This document shows positions 12,823-25,180 of a DNA stretch of 55,757 nt, in pieces. The stretch lies in assembly GCA_025201705.1 (NCBI GenBank), contig MU616680.1, forward strand, positions 1,625 through 57,381, in the 5' to 3' direction. The notes beneath the pieces were generated by a model, which did not search any database, had not been told where the DNA came from, and saw only the letters and a list, made by a program, of their open reading frames with translations. This DNA comes from Dissophora ornata (lineage: Eukaryota > Mortierellomycota > Mortierellomycetes > Mortierellales > Mortierellaceae). The position numbers and the translations under genes were made by a program. The stretch's first letter is position 1; every line of letters begins with the position of its first letter.

Positions 12823-13108
12823 CACGTCCAGTCGACTTTTCCTGGTGCTGGTGGCGAATGAAGGACCGTGTCTCGAGTACTACTGATTGCGATTCTGTCA
12901 CTCGATCCGTCAGCGCATCGCAAGAGGGTTTGAGCGTTGAGAACCGTTGACGGTTGGAAACTGTTGCAAGGCGGGTATGAACAGAGCTTGAATTCGAGTT
13001 CCGACAGGGGATCTAAACTTGCTGATCAACCGACTGCGCTCAAAGCCATTCCTTGCTTCTTCTCATTTACTCAACCCCCACCCTCCTCCCGATCAACCAG
13101 GAACGAGC
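12823..13108. promoter_or_regulatory. Shared divergent promoter region
   Basis: The 286 bases between the ATG codons of the FANCB-like gene (leftward) and IBA57 (rightward) must hold both promoters. The IBA57 side is pyrimidine-rich (13060-13095). No consensus TATA box is visible. If the leftward gene has an extra 5' exon, the shared region is shorter still. Confidence 0.5.
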
Positions 13109-14685
13109 ATGAGCGTGCTGCAAAGAATCAGGCCGGAGCCTTTTAGGGTCTTTGCATGCATCGGATCAGCTCCTTACAAGAGAGCCCCAATCTCGTTGCT
13201 GGGTGCCTCGCATTGGAACAGATCACGATTCCTGTCCACGACTGCCTCTTGCGCTGGCTCCTACATTCACCTCCCCACACGGGGCCTGCTCGAGATTCGA
13301 GGCAAGGATGCATCAAAGTTTCTTCAGGGACTGATCACCAACCATATGCCTCGCATCGAAAACGGTGGCAGTGGGTTCCTTACAGCATTCCTTAGTCCCA
13401 AGGTATGGCCAACCCCTTGGCCCCTTGATGGCCCCTGGAGGCGGTTGTTGTCTTTGGGAAGTCAAGATATGAACAATTTGTGCCTTTCTCCATTTAGGGA
13501 CGAGTCATGTACGACGTCTTTATTCACCCAACGAACGCGTCAAAGGACGATGCCGAGTCTGCCTTTTTGATTGAGTGTGATGCCAGAGCTCTTCCAGAGC
13601 TTCATAAGCACATTGCCCGATTCGTATTGCGATCCAAGGTCAAGATGGTAGGCGTGACAGAGTCCTTTGATGTGTACTCGGTATTGGACGACCGAAACAG
13701 TGGCGATACCTCTAAGGATAATGCAACGATCAAGGATCTACTTGCCAATATGAATGCCGCGATTGGTATGCGCGATAACAGAGCGGACAAACTCATGGGA
13801 TACCGCGTCATAGTGCCCAAAGGGCAGTTATGTAAGCTAATTCACTATTGCCCCACCAAACCCTTGTTCGAACCAGCCAGTAAATAAGGCCTCTTATTTA
13901 CCTTTCGCGTGCCGCCTTCTCTTATATTTGATAGTGTCACTTCCAGAAGGATATAGACAGGGGACCCTGGAAGAGTATCATGTGCGCAGGATTATCAACG
14001 GTATCCCGGAGGGAGTTGATGACTTTATCGCAGGAACCAGCCTTCCGCTGGAATGCAACCTCGACTACATGAACGGAGGTAATTGTTGACTGAGAGGTAG
14101 CAATCTGTGAAATTCATTGGGCAACAGCACTCACGGCCTAAACCTCGCCCCTCTTCCTGCAGTTGACTTTAGGAAAGGATGCTACGTAGGTCAAGAGCTG
14201 ACGATCCGCACATACCACAAGGGCATCATCCGAAAGAGGGTCATGCCAGTACAGTATTACAAGCCAGGAGAGCCGTAAGCAGACCAATTTATTGCAGGAT
14301 ATTGTCATCCGCGCATCGTGGTGTTCTAGTAATTAACCTTCCATTCCGACTGCGGCGATCCTCACATAGAGAGCCTGAGGCGATCCAGTTCAACAAGAGC
14401 ACGTCTCATGTGATTCCCCCCCAGTCAGAGCTGTTCCTGACCAAAAACGAAGAGTCCACACAGCCAGCAGCATCGTCTTCGTCCGCGAGACCCGTGAGGG
14501 CATCTGGTAAGACAGGGTCAAATGTTGGTAACATTGGGCTGGCACTGGTCAAGCTGGACGATGTCGCAGGTGGAAGTACGTTTGACGTGATGGATCGCGA
14601 GGGGGCAACTGTTCGTGTCAAAGCGTTCTTCCCAACATGGTGGCCCAAGCAAGCAAGCACGGGCGATGGTGCAGGGGATGCATAG
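13109..14685 (+). CDS. IBA57: Mitochondrial iron-sulfur cluster assembly factor IBA57 (GcvT family)
   Basis: IBA57 acts with ISCA1/ISCA2 in the mitochondrial matrix late in [4Fe-4S] cluster assembly for aconitase, lipoate synthase and complex I. Exons 13109-13402, 13498-13831, 13935-14078, 14163-14274 and 14370-14685 total 1200 nt, 399 residues. The first 50 residues are Arg/Ser-rich with few acids, fitting a matrix-targeting sequence. The folate-binding GcvT-like fold begins near [20 protein letters not shown]. The family signature KGCYVGQE with its conserved Cys (Cys264) is encoded across the start of exon 4, followed by TIRTYHKG. A polar insert (Ser/Ala-rich, about residues 308-335) precedes the last beta region. 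Length fits between human (about 356) and yeast (about 497). The start was chosen as the first ATG before the targeting-like segment. The exon 4/5 junction is the least certain. Confidence 0.93.
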
Positions 14686-14733
14686 AATCCTCCATTGCTG
14701 TCGTCCTACAGTTGAGTCCAGTTACAGTCTGTA

Positions 14734-14739
14734 AATAAA
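14734..14739 (+). terminator. Poly(A) signal AATAAA of IBA57
   Basis: AATAAA lies 49 bases past the IBA57 stop and before the pyrimidine-rich promoter (about 14840-14945) of the glycogen phosphorylase gene. Confidence 0.6.
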
Positions 14740-14973
14740 AGTTAAATCAAGCTCTCACTGTGTGATTTCAGGGACGCGCTTATCGCTCACGGTCCACCCA
14801 TGCACGCTTGAAATGATGCCGTGACTTCCCCAACAAACGTTCTTGGTCCCTCCTCGTCCTCATTCCTTTTCACCCCTTTCTTCCTCCCATTCATTTGTTC
14901 CCACACTCACACGCATTCATCCCTCTCCTTCTCCTTTTCCACAACATAACCCACCCCGAAGCAAGAGTGATAC

Positions 14974-17900
14974 ATGATGGCCGATGGAAAGAAACCAGAG
15001 AATAGCATGGTCCCCAAGAGACCTATGCACCACCGACGCAACTTTACAGGTAATAGAAAGCTATTAACGATAAGGGGGACAGGAAACTCCTACCGGACGC
15101 GCCGCCCTATATTTTCGCGCGTCTTTTGATCCAGACTGGCGTCGGTGACTCCAACTGCACGGGGTACTTTTAGAAACGCGCGCAAGCGCTTACTTATCTC
15201 TCTGGTTTCTCTCGATCTTCCATCAAATCTAACCAGGGTTGACTTCCAAGGAGCTCGATGCTGAAAAATCCAAGTGGCCCAAGGAGACGGTCGAACTCTG
15301 GGCACAACTGAGCAAGAAGGATGCCAATGGTAAGTAGTTATTACGCTCGCTACCCTCTCTTTTTTTTTATCGAGTGCCGATCGAAGGATAAGCGCGTGTT
15401 TCTGACAGCAAGAAAACGTCCTTTGTACTGCTCATCACTTGGGCTCTGCAACCACCCATTGTTGCGAATGACCGGCACCTCTTGTAGATATTCACTCGAT
15501 CCAGAAGAGCATCGTCCACCACGTTACGACGACGCTGGCCCGTGCTGCCTACAACATGGACAACTTTTCCGCTTACCAGGCCGTAGCTCTTAGGTATGTT
15601 CCCCTGGAGTATCACATGGTCACTAATCTTAAGCCTCCTACCATCCAGAGTTGCTTTCAAAACAGCGCGTTTTGACGAGGGACTGACAACAAGTATTCCT
15701 GTTATCTCAAATAGCACGCGCGACCGCCTTATCAGCCGCTGGAATGAAACCCAAGGAGTAAGTATATGTGTATCGATGCTTCGACTGCATTTTCGTGCGA
15801 GTGTGGGAAATATGTGGCCCGACATGCATGCCTGCGTCTCCTGTTCTTGCGATGTCTCACAATTTCCAAATATAAGAGAGTTGTGAATTGATGACGAGCA
15901 AGTGCCTGTTGCTGTATTGATCATATGATATTGAAATGGCACAGTGGGATGCATGATGGTATTCCCTTGCTTCTGTGTTATTTTTTACGTATTTTTTCAC
16001 CAGCGCCAAAGACGTGATCAGTGCTCAGTGATCGGGGGTTGTCTGTGCGAGGGAATCAGACAATCAATTAGATAATTGACCCATTGCCACTCACCCCATG
16101 CTAAATAGCAACTGTCCAAGGCTGACCCCAAGCGTGTCTACTACCTGTCACTCGAGTTCTTGCTCGGCCGATCCATGGACAATGCTCTGCTCAACATGGG
16201 CCTCAAAGACAGCTACGGAAGTAAGTGCATACTCCAGCATGTTTGTGTCCTGACCTGATGCAAACGAAATCACGCTGTCCGAATTTTTATGGACTGCAGA
16301 GAGGAATTGAAACACTGAATTGATGATAGCCAACTCTGTTTACGACTTTTGACCAATGATTGAATGCATCCGGATGTCCATAATTAGAGGGTATCGAGCA
16401 GCTTGGCTTCAAAATGGAAGATGTGATCGAGTCCGAGGTTGATGCCGCTCTCGGAAACGGTGGCCTTGGTCGTCTCGCAGCCTGCTATATGGATTCGTTG
16501 GCAACCCTCGATTATCCTGCATGGGGATACGGTCTCCGATACAACTATGGTATCTTCCAGCAGAGGTACGATAAGCTAGTCACTATACTCTTTGTGCATG
16601 ACGCACGTGTATTAGAGATTGGACAACGCCGCATGGGAAACGTGTCTGACATTTTGTTTTCCCATTCATTGTGCACACGTTTATATCTGTCTCTGACAGA
16701 ATCGTAGATGGTTATCAGACCGAATACCCAGACTACTGGCTGAACTTTGACAACCCATGGGAGCTGCCCCGTCTCGACATCTCGATCCAGATTGGATTTG
16801 GTGGCCATGTCCAGACCACCGAAGACGAGTACGGTGTGACTCGGCACAACTGGATTCCCGCCAACAGTGTTCAAGCCATTGCTTACGATGTACCCATCCC
16901 CGGTTATGGCACTGAGAACTGCAACAATATCCGCCTCTGGCGCAGCAAGCCCACGAGGGTCTTTGATTTGACCAGCTTCAACGAGGGAAACTACGAAAAG
17001 TCGGTCGAAGATGCCACCCAGGCTGAAAAGATCACGAGTGTCTTGTACCCCAACGACAATACCATGGCTGGAAAGGAGCTTCGACTGAAGCAGCAGTACT
17101 TCTGGACTGCAGCCTCGCTCCACGACATTGTCCGTCGATTCAAAAAGTCGATGCGCGAGTGGTCCGACTTTTCTGAACAGGTTGCGATCCAGCTCAACGA
17201 CACCCACCCTACCTTGGCAATTGTTGAGTTGCAGCGCCTGTTGGTTGACGAAGAGATGTTGAGCTGGGACGATGCCTGGGAAATCGTGACCAAGACCTTT
17301 GCGTTTACCAACCATACCGTTCTTCCCGAGGCTATGGAGAAGTGGTCCGTCCCCATGTTTGAGTATCTGTTGCCCAGACACCTGCAGATCATCTTTGATA
17401 TCAACCTGGTAAGCCATTGAGCAACTGCTCTCTGTTATTTGGTTTGGCCACAAACTTAGACTAACATACATGCTGTCATACAGTTCTTCTTGCAAAAGGT
17501 TGAGAAGAAGTTCCCCAACGATCGTGGACTGTTAAACCGCATGTCGATCATTGAGGAGGCCCAGCCTCAGCAGATCAGAATGGCACACTTGGCTGTTGTT
17601 GGTTCGCACAAGGTCAACGGAGTTGCCGCACTCCACTCTAACCTTATCAAGACCACAGTAAGTGATTTCTGTGGAAGACAGCGGTGTGTTGCCCGTTATT
17701 TCAGAAAAAAGTGTTTCCTCTGACCCATTTGTTTGTTTACTTGTGCGTTCAATTTTACCTGTAGATCTTCCAAGATTTTGTCGACTACTATGGCGAGGAC
17801 AAGTTCGTGAACAAGACCAATGGTATCACCCCCAGACGTTGGCTGCACCAGGCCAACCCTCAGTTGAGTACCCTCATCAATGAGACTCTTGGAGGCGATA

Positions 17901-19103
17901 AGTGGCTCAAAGAGCTCTCACTTCTCAAGGGCCTCAATAAAAAGGTCGATGATGCTGCGTTCAGAAAGAAGTGGATGACGATCAAGCGCGCCAACAAGGT
18001 TCGTCTCGCCGAGTTGATCAAGACTCGCTGCGACGTCGAAGTCAGCCCCGATGCGCTCTTTGATGTTCAGGTCAAGCGTATCCACGAGTACAAGCGTCAG
18101 TTCATGAACATCCTGTAGTATGTTGAGTAATCGTGCTCATATATTCTCCACTGGCTGGTATAATCTGTGATCCCTGTACTCACTCAATGCTTGCCGTCGA
18201 TTCAACTCTAGCGTAATCCACCGCTACCGCACCATCAAGTCGATGAGCGCTGCTCAGAAGGCTAGCGTGCAGCCCCGTGTTGTCATCTTTGGTGGCAAGG
18301 CCGCTCCAGGATATTATATTGCTAAGTTAGTCATCAAGCTGATCAACAGCGTTGCCGCTGTGGTCAACCAGGATCCTGCTGTTGGCGATCTCCTGAAGGT
18401 CGTGTTTGTGCCAGACTACAACGTCTCCGTTGCTGAGGTCATTGTCCCGGCCAGCGACATTTCTCAGGTAAGGAGTTATGTGCTCTAATATCCTGCGTAG
18501 TCTGCAACCGCTAAAGGCTGCGCATGGCTTTATGGGAACTCTAGAATTGTATCTCACCGCATACTATGAACATTTTGATTATAGCACATTTCGACTGCTG
18601 GAACTGAGGCGTCGGGTACCTCGAACATGAAGTTTGTGTTGAACGGAGGTCTCATTATCGGAACGATGGATGGAGCCAACATTGAGATCTTGGAGGAGAT
18701 TGGTGAGGACAACATCTTCATCTTTGGATGCTTGGCGGATGAAGTTGAGGATCTTCGCCATGCACAGCGTTACCGCAGTGTGCCCATGGACCCTGCCCTC
18801 CAAGGCGTCATCTCTGCAATCGAGAAGGGAACGTTCGAAGATCCAAAGATCTTCCAGCCGCTGATCAGCACACTGACAGTCGGTAAGGACTTCTACCTGA
18901 TCTCTGCTGACTTTGCGTCGTACATTGCGGCGAACCAGCAAGTCGATGCAGCTTACAAGAACCAAGACGAGTGGGCAAAGAAGAGCATCCGCTGCACTGC
19001 CAACATGGGCAAATTCTCTTCGGATCGTTCTGTCAAGGAGTATGCGGACGAGATCTGGCACATCAAGCCCCACCCTGTTGTCGATGAGGGATATCAAGCG
19101 TAA
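14974..19103 (+). CDS. GPH1: Glycogen phosphorylase
   Basis: Cytosolic enzyme releasing glucose-1-phosphate from glycogen with pyridoxal phosphate as cofactor (glycosyltransferase family 35). Exons: 14974-15049, 15237-15329, 15488-15593, 15715-15757, 16109-16220, 16388-16565, 16700-17408, 17484-17657, 17765-18114, 18212-18467 and 18585-19103; 2616 nt, 871 residues, normal length for the family. Visible landmarks: [73 protein letters not shown], and [11 protein letters not shown] with the PLP lysine at about Lys715, then [10 protein letters not shown]. The mammalian N-terminal phospho-serine context is not obvious, so regulation by that site cannot be claimed. Eleven exons, including one of 43 nt, is intron-rich for a fungal metabolic gene. 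Tail to tail with the isomerase gene. Confidence 0.96.
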
Positions 19104-19224
19104 AAAATCGCGTCTACGGGCTTCAGGAGACGACGGGGGAGAAGTAACATGAGGGCGAAGGACTAAGCACGAGGCCGACGAATTTGTTTATCATGAGTAT
19201 GTTAAAGGAACTTGCGATGCAGTA

Positions 19225-19230
19225 AATAAA
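19225..19230 (+). terminator. Poly(A) signal of glycogen phosphorylase
   Basis: AATAAA 122 bases past the stop codon, just left of the leftward poly(A) signal of the convergent neighbour. Confidence 0.55.
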
Positions 19231-19284
19231 AACCCCCCACAAAGGTCCTTCTTGTTTGATATAAGAGCAGTTCTGGAGCCTAGG

Positions 19285-19290
19285 TTTATT
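19285..19290 (-). terminator. Poly(A) signal of the DsbA-like isomerase gene
   Basis: TTTATT on plus reads AATAAA leftwards, 42 bases beyond the stop at 19332. The two convergent transcripts are therefore separated by roughly 60 bases between signals. Confidence 0.5.
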
Positions 19291-19331
19291 GCCTTCGCTT
19301 CTCTATTATTTTACGCGTTTGTATATATCCT

Positions 19332-20863
19332 TTACAGCTTTGGGTTGGTGCCCTTGGGAACCAGGCCCTGGTAGGGCAGGCCCAAGAAGGCGGCGATTAT
19401 CTCCAGCCGGTCCGAACCAAAGAACAAGTACTCCTTGTCTTCGGGCTCACCCGCCTTCTTGACAATGAAGGTCGGTGCACCGAATACGCCGCGAGCAATG
19501 GCCTCATCGGTGTTCTGCTTGAAGATCTGCTTCACTTCGGGCTGGGATGCGAGCTGGAGGTAGGACTGGACTTTGGCGGTGTCCTGGTTAAAAAGTGGCA
19601 CGAGCGCCGCCTGGATGACCTCGACTTTGGAGATGTTGCGGTTGTGGACAAAGTACTCGTCCTAATAAATAATAACAACGAAGGCATGGATAGAAAGGGA
19701 TTAGGAGATGTGTGTGTGTGTGTGTGTGTGTTGTTTATGAATAGGTGGCGTGCAACATATGAAAAAGAAATCTCACAACCCAATCGGCTCCAAGATCGAT
19801 GGAATGTAACACTTACAAACAGCTTCACAAGCAATTTTGTGATCCGGAATGCAAAGGCGCAAATGCAAACAAACCCGGCGTGCAGAATCAGAATAGTCAT
19901 GCGAGAAAACCAAAAAGGTTAGTCCATTACTTTTTTTCCTCCCTCTTTGTTACACCCTCCACTACAAACAATCGCCCCCCAGATCAACCTCTTTCCTCCA
20001 TTGGGAATATGAAATGGGCTGAAGCGAGGACACCGAGGCATGGTCAGATGCAGCGCAGTCTTTGTTTGCGCCAAAGGCGAATGTCTAACCTGCATCGGCT
20101 AGTTAAGCTTCGCCTTCGGTGATGAGAGCATATGGTCTCATCGCACCTTTAATTTCCGCCCAATCCTGTTCTCTCCTGGCTTTTCGTTGCTGTTAGCCAC
20201 GCTGGGTAGCCCTTGGTCTACTGTAGTCCCTCTCACAAGGGAGAAGGAGGCGGGGTGTGGTTTTTGTTCGGCCTACCTTATCGATACACTGCTCGTACTT
20301 CTCGGCCGCCTCATGTATCTGCAAAGCCGTGAGGACCCGCATCGGCAATACTGTGAGGACAGGAAACTCTGTGGGGAACTTGAATGGTACTCCTGTCACT
20401 GCGCTAATCCTGTCCAGATCCGCAATCTTTTAAACAAAAGTTCACCGAAAATGTGGAGCGTTTTTTGTTCAGACTAATTTTCTCACGGGGGGTGTAACGT
20501 TAAACCGAAGAGAAAGAATGGAATGTACCATATGATTCTTCTTGGATGGAAAGTTGAACAACGGCTGATTCTTGACCGTCTATCCTCATTGAGCAAGAAA
20601 TTACGCAAATTCCAGGGCAGAAATCGATGTTCAGTATCTCCGGCTCGTATTCATCATCCGCAAAGGACGGCCATGAAATCGTAAAAATAAATCAAAAGAA
20701 AGGCAAATCGTACATTCATGACACCACCAAGTAGCATCGGTGTGAAGGTGACATCAACCCCGGGCCACTGCTTGCGGTAGCGGTTGAAGAGCTTGAACCC
20801 CATGTAGGTATAGGGTGAGACGAGGTCGTAGTAGCAAATAATCTTCGCTCGCGCAGCTGCCAT
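19332..20863 (-). CDS. DsbA-like 2-hydroxychromene-2-carboxylate isomerase / kappa-class glutathione transferase
   Basis: Thioredoxin-fold protein of the HCCA isomerase/GST-kappa family; members act on glutathione-linked substrates and are often mitochondrial or peroxisomal. Read leftwards: exons 20863-20714, 20579-20529, 20426-20277, 19822-19817 and 19661-19332; 687 nt, 228 residues, close to the family norm of about 226. The N-terminus has YYDLVSPYTYMGF with Ser16 at the place of the catalytic serine of GST kappa. Then come LLGGVMN, GVPFKFPTEFP and, near the end, GVFGAPTFIV with the cis-proline. The fourth exon is only CTG TTT: without it the helix running CIDK-LF-DEYFVHNRNIS would lack two residues, and in frame there is no longer acceptor before a stop. 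The intron before it is 454 nt, the one after 155 nt with a TG repeat. No PTS1-type tail is seen (ends NPKL). Confidence 0.88.
19709..19730. repeat. (TG)11 microsatellite in an intron
   Basis: Eleven TG units inside the last intron of the leftward isomerase gene. Confidence 0.9.
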
Positions 20864-21034
20864 TGTGTCTTGTAGTGTATCCTTCAAGGGAGAGGGAGAT
20901 AGCGAGGGAAAGAGTGTAGAGAGGTTACAAAATGGTAAGTAGAGCGCAGTGAAGAGGGCGAAAGGAAAAGGGTCGAGGATCGGTTCCTGGGTTTTTTATT
21001 CGTACCACGAGGAGTGGGATGACTGTCTTTTCAT
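20864..21034. promoter_or_regulatory. 5' flank of the isomerase gene and left edge of the Fanzor remnant
   Basis: Purine-rich on the plus strand (pyrimidine-rich for the leftward gene), as expected for that gene's promoter and leader. The left boundary of the inserted element should be near 21000-21030. No clear terminal repeat was found by eye. Confidence 0.4.
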
Positions 21035-23640
21035 TTGATTGCTGTCGGAGTGGAAATTCTCACGCTTGCGGATGCGACAGCGGAACGCGCGAAATATACG
21101 CGCCTCCTGTCCATTTCTTGGTCGACATCTACGGCAACTACCAACAAACTGCTGGCCACGCAGTCATTGGCTTATCAGCACCCGACATTTTCTTTAGATA
21201 TTGGCACTTTGTCGGCCAACATCAGGCGCGCCCTACCGAACCAACCCACCCTACAGCAAGCAGTGATCAGCTGTATGCAGGAAGCGTCACGCGAGGCGGC
21301 ATGTACTAAGCGCAAGGGCCCAGGCTTGGTCGGGAGCTATATCGAACGCTTGGATCGCATGGGACTCGAACACCTGAGCGATACGGATCGGGTGATTTTG
21401 GATTATTTCTGTCCACGCCTCAAGATCAAGGATGCCGAAGACAAGGATGACGGCATTGCGGAGGAGGAGGAGGAGGAGGACAGGATCGATTTGGACGGAA
21501 AAGGCAAGGAAGGTAAAGGCACCGAGCAACTCAGTTTACTCTGGAGCATTTTAACATGCCCCTACTCCGGTAACTACCCAAGAAATGTCGGCATCGGGAA
21601 AAAGGTCAACGCCTTCATCTCTCGTCTCCAGCGTCTTGGTCTACACACCCCACCGCGGTCCCGGTCCGAGCTGAGTGAAAGGTCGCCCTTTACCCCCACT
21701 GACTTGGTGCGATCTGTAGCGGTGCAGTTTACGACTGAGCTCAAGAGAATGTACAGCAAGGGATCCTACGAGCTGTACAAGAAGGTATAAGTTGAAGCGC
21801 TATTGTATCATTGCAAATGTGCACTTGAAGGACACCTAAAAAACTTCTAGTCAATCGTTTTCCATCTCTTTAATTACAGCTAGGGATAGGTGGAAAAAAG
21901 AGCTTCTGAGATCCGATGCCGAAATACAGATTCAGGAGGATGTATCCGCCGTCGAGAATTTTGTCTCGCCAAACAAGATGAGCCAGAACCCCCGAAAGAT
22001 CGCGCCCATCACCAAGTCGGAGCAACCCTTTGTTGGATTTTCTGAGCGAGAGCTTGCTGGGGTTTTCTTCAAACAAGGAGGAGAGCTGAAGGGGAGGCTT
22101 GTGGAGCTGGCGTCCGGACGGAGTCTGTACTTCTATTATAGATGCTTAAAACTTGGATAGGCAGAAGAGAGACCGAATATATGATCAAGCAGTTTATCGC
22201 CGATATCGATCCCGACAATTTGACGAGTCGCCAGAGAGAGAAGGCTGGTTGTCGTGCTGCTATCAAGCTGCTACCCCTCAAGAATCTCTAGAGCCACTTG
22301 GAGAAGTTGGACTATCTCGAGTTCCGACCAACAAACCATACTCACAAAGGATATGTGTCAAGGGGATCGTTGCGAACGGATGGCTTTCAATGTGCTGTGC
22401 GGTACGGGAGACTACCAGTGGATCGCTTGCCACCTCGGATCACGTCCACAGTCGGGGGAGTGGACTTGTAGGAAATTCGACACGCTGTCGAGACCGAGGA
22501 GGATGTTGCGCGATTATGACCTGGAGTTGACCCTGCGATATTAAGATTCTTACACTTCATGCAAGACAAGCCTATGTGGTGGGCGCATTTGCACATCTGC
22601 CGCGAGATCCATCAGAGAGGAGCAAAGGTAAGACTGTTGTGCGAAACAAACCCCCCGCTACCGGCGGATCGGTCCTCCTTACCACCACCTGTGCGATATC
22701 GAAAGATGCAATGCGAACCTCCCATCTCGGAAACAACTACAATCTCAACCCCACCGACAAAAGCAGAGCTCGATAAGGCCATTCGCCATAACCTCACCGT
22801 TAACCAAAAGGCAGTACTTCAACCGCTGTTCTGGTTCAGGAGGTGGCTAGAAGACGAAAAACAAGCAATTCCCGATAACCAGTCAGAATCAATTACAGAT
22901 ATCGAGTCTCGCCTCCCACCCCTCCGAGGTCAAGGATCAGGCATCATCAACTACGTCAAGGAGCTCGAGCGCGTGGAGGATCGACTCTTGGACTTTTACA
23001 ACGGAAACAACAATTAATTCCAAAATGCACACCTTGGACATGAAGAGTGCAAGGCAAGCGGAGCATCAGGAGATTGCTAACAAGTTGCTCGGGTATTGTG
23101 GGCGGAAGCATGTCGATGTCGCGATAATGCAAACCCAGTAGTGATTGGAGTGGGTCTCGGGAAATTCAAAAGCACTGGGCGGCTGCCGTCGTTGCATTCG
23201 ACATTTTTGTCATTCTTTATCGACCTGGCAAGCATGCCTTTTTACCACCATCGGAAATAGCCCTAACAAGTAATGATTGTACATGTGAATACCATATCCC
23301 ATATCTATTCTTTTATTTAGGCGCGGTCGTTGGGCTACATCGTGGTTGGCATTAACGAGTGTTATACTTCGAAAAAGTGACCCGATTACCTACTGCTAAA
23401 GGTTCTACTACAGGGACGTTGTCATCCAAGGGTATCTAGTGAACCAGGAGAGATCTCGTTACCTGCAACCCGTCACCGAAGACAGCCATTACCCCTGGGA
23501 TACTAAATCGACTACAGGAGTAGGGACGAGCCCTGTCGCGACCAGCACCGGCACCACCGTGGCCAGCGACAGCACCAACACCAGCACCCCCTCCCAGATC
23601 CGCAAAAGGGCTTCTTCCGTTTCAAGTCAGCCGAGAGGAC
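21035..23640 (+). pseudogene. Decayed Fanzor / TnpB-like (IS605 OrfB-like) RNA-guided nuclease gene
   Basis: Fanzors are eukaryotic relatives of TnpB: RuvC-fold nucleases guided by an RNA from their own element. The open part at 21035-21790 encodes an N-terminal region (QPTLQQAVISCMQEASREA) but has no ATG at its head. The frame resumes at about 21880-22158 after a probable intron, then 22181-22548 carries three in-frame stops (TAG 22289, TAG 22469, TGA 22517). The RuvC-I motif survives one frame away as LTLHARQAYVVGAFAHLP, where the expected catalytic Asp codon is CAT (22558-22560, His). Further pieces: QPLFWFRRWLEDEK (22820s), VVIGVGLGKFKSTGRLPSLH (about 23140-23200), a probable GC-AG intron 23228-23320, then GYIVVGINECYTSKK, with the first zinc-finger Cys replaced by a stop (23378) and the next Cys by Tyr (23387). 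The second Cys pair is deleted just before RDV (RuvC-III). The tail LVNQERSRYLQPVTED follows. It is dead as a nuclease. The right limit is approximate. Confidence 0.75.
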
Positions 23641-23707
23641 GCGGAGCGGTGTCTGGCAACACATTTGTGCTGATGCGGGCTATTGGTGCGATGATGTTGT
23701 CCTCGGT

Positions 23708-23715
23708 GACGTCAT
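23708..23715. promoter_or_regulatory. CRE octamer TGACGTCA in the NDUFS7 promoter
   Basis: A perfect palindromic cAMP-response/ATF-CREB bZIP site lies 127 bases upstream of the NDUFS7 start codon, between the end of the Fanzor remnant and a CT-rich leader. The sequence is certain; its use as a binding site is inference. Confidence 0.5.
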
Positions 23716-23841
23716 TTTCGCGCCCATTGCCCTGCGGGATCTCGGATGATTTACTGCATTGGATCCGCCCACCCACTCTCTCTGTGTGCTACTCTCCATC
23801 CGATCGCTATCTCCCCACTTACACCACTACCCACCACAAGC

Positions 23842-25069
<1,228 letters not shown>

Positions 25070-25174
25070 AAGAAACCATTATACATACTCCTCTTCCTGT
25101 CTCGCTATTATTTCTCTCCACTTTCATCCTGTCTTGTCATGTCAATCTTTTATGATACAACTACAATTTTCGAC

Positions 25175-25180
25175 AATAAA
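25175..25180 (+). terminator. Poly(A) signal of NDUFS7
   Basis: AATAAA 105 bases past the stop codon. Confidence 0.6.

Noticed and set aside
16545..17495. 316-codon open frame antisense to glycogen phosphorylase
   Set aside because: It mirrors the largest exon of a well-supported gene; its length follows from codon bias on the other strand and the product has no family features.
20118..20147. Small inverted repeat (GATGAGA/TCTCATC) in an isomerase intron
   Set aside because: Stem of about ten pairs with a bulge is expected by chance in 55 kb and has no supporting context as an RNA gene.
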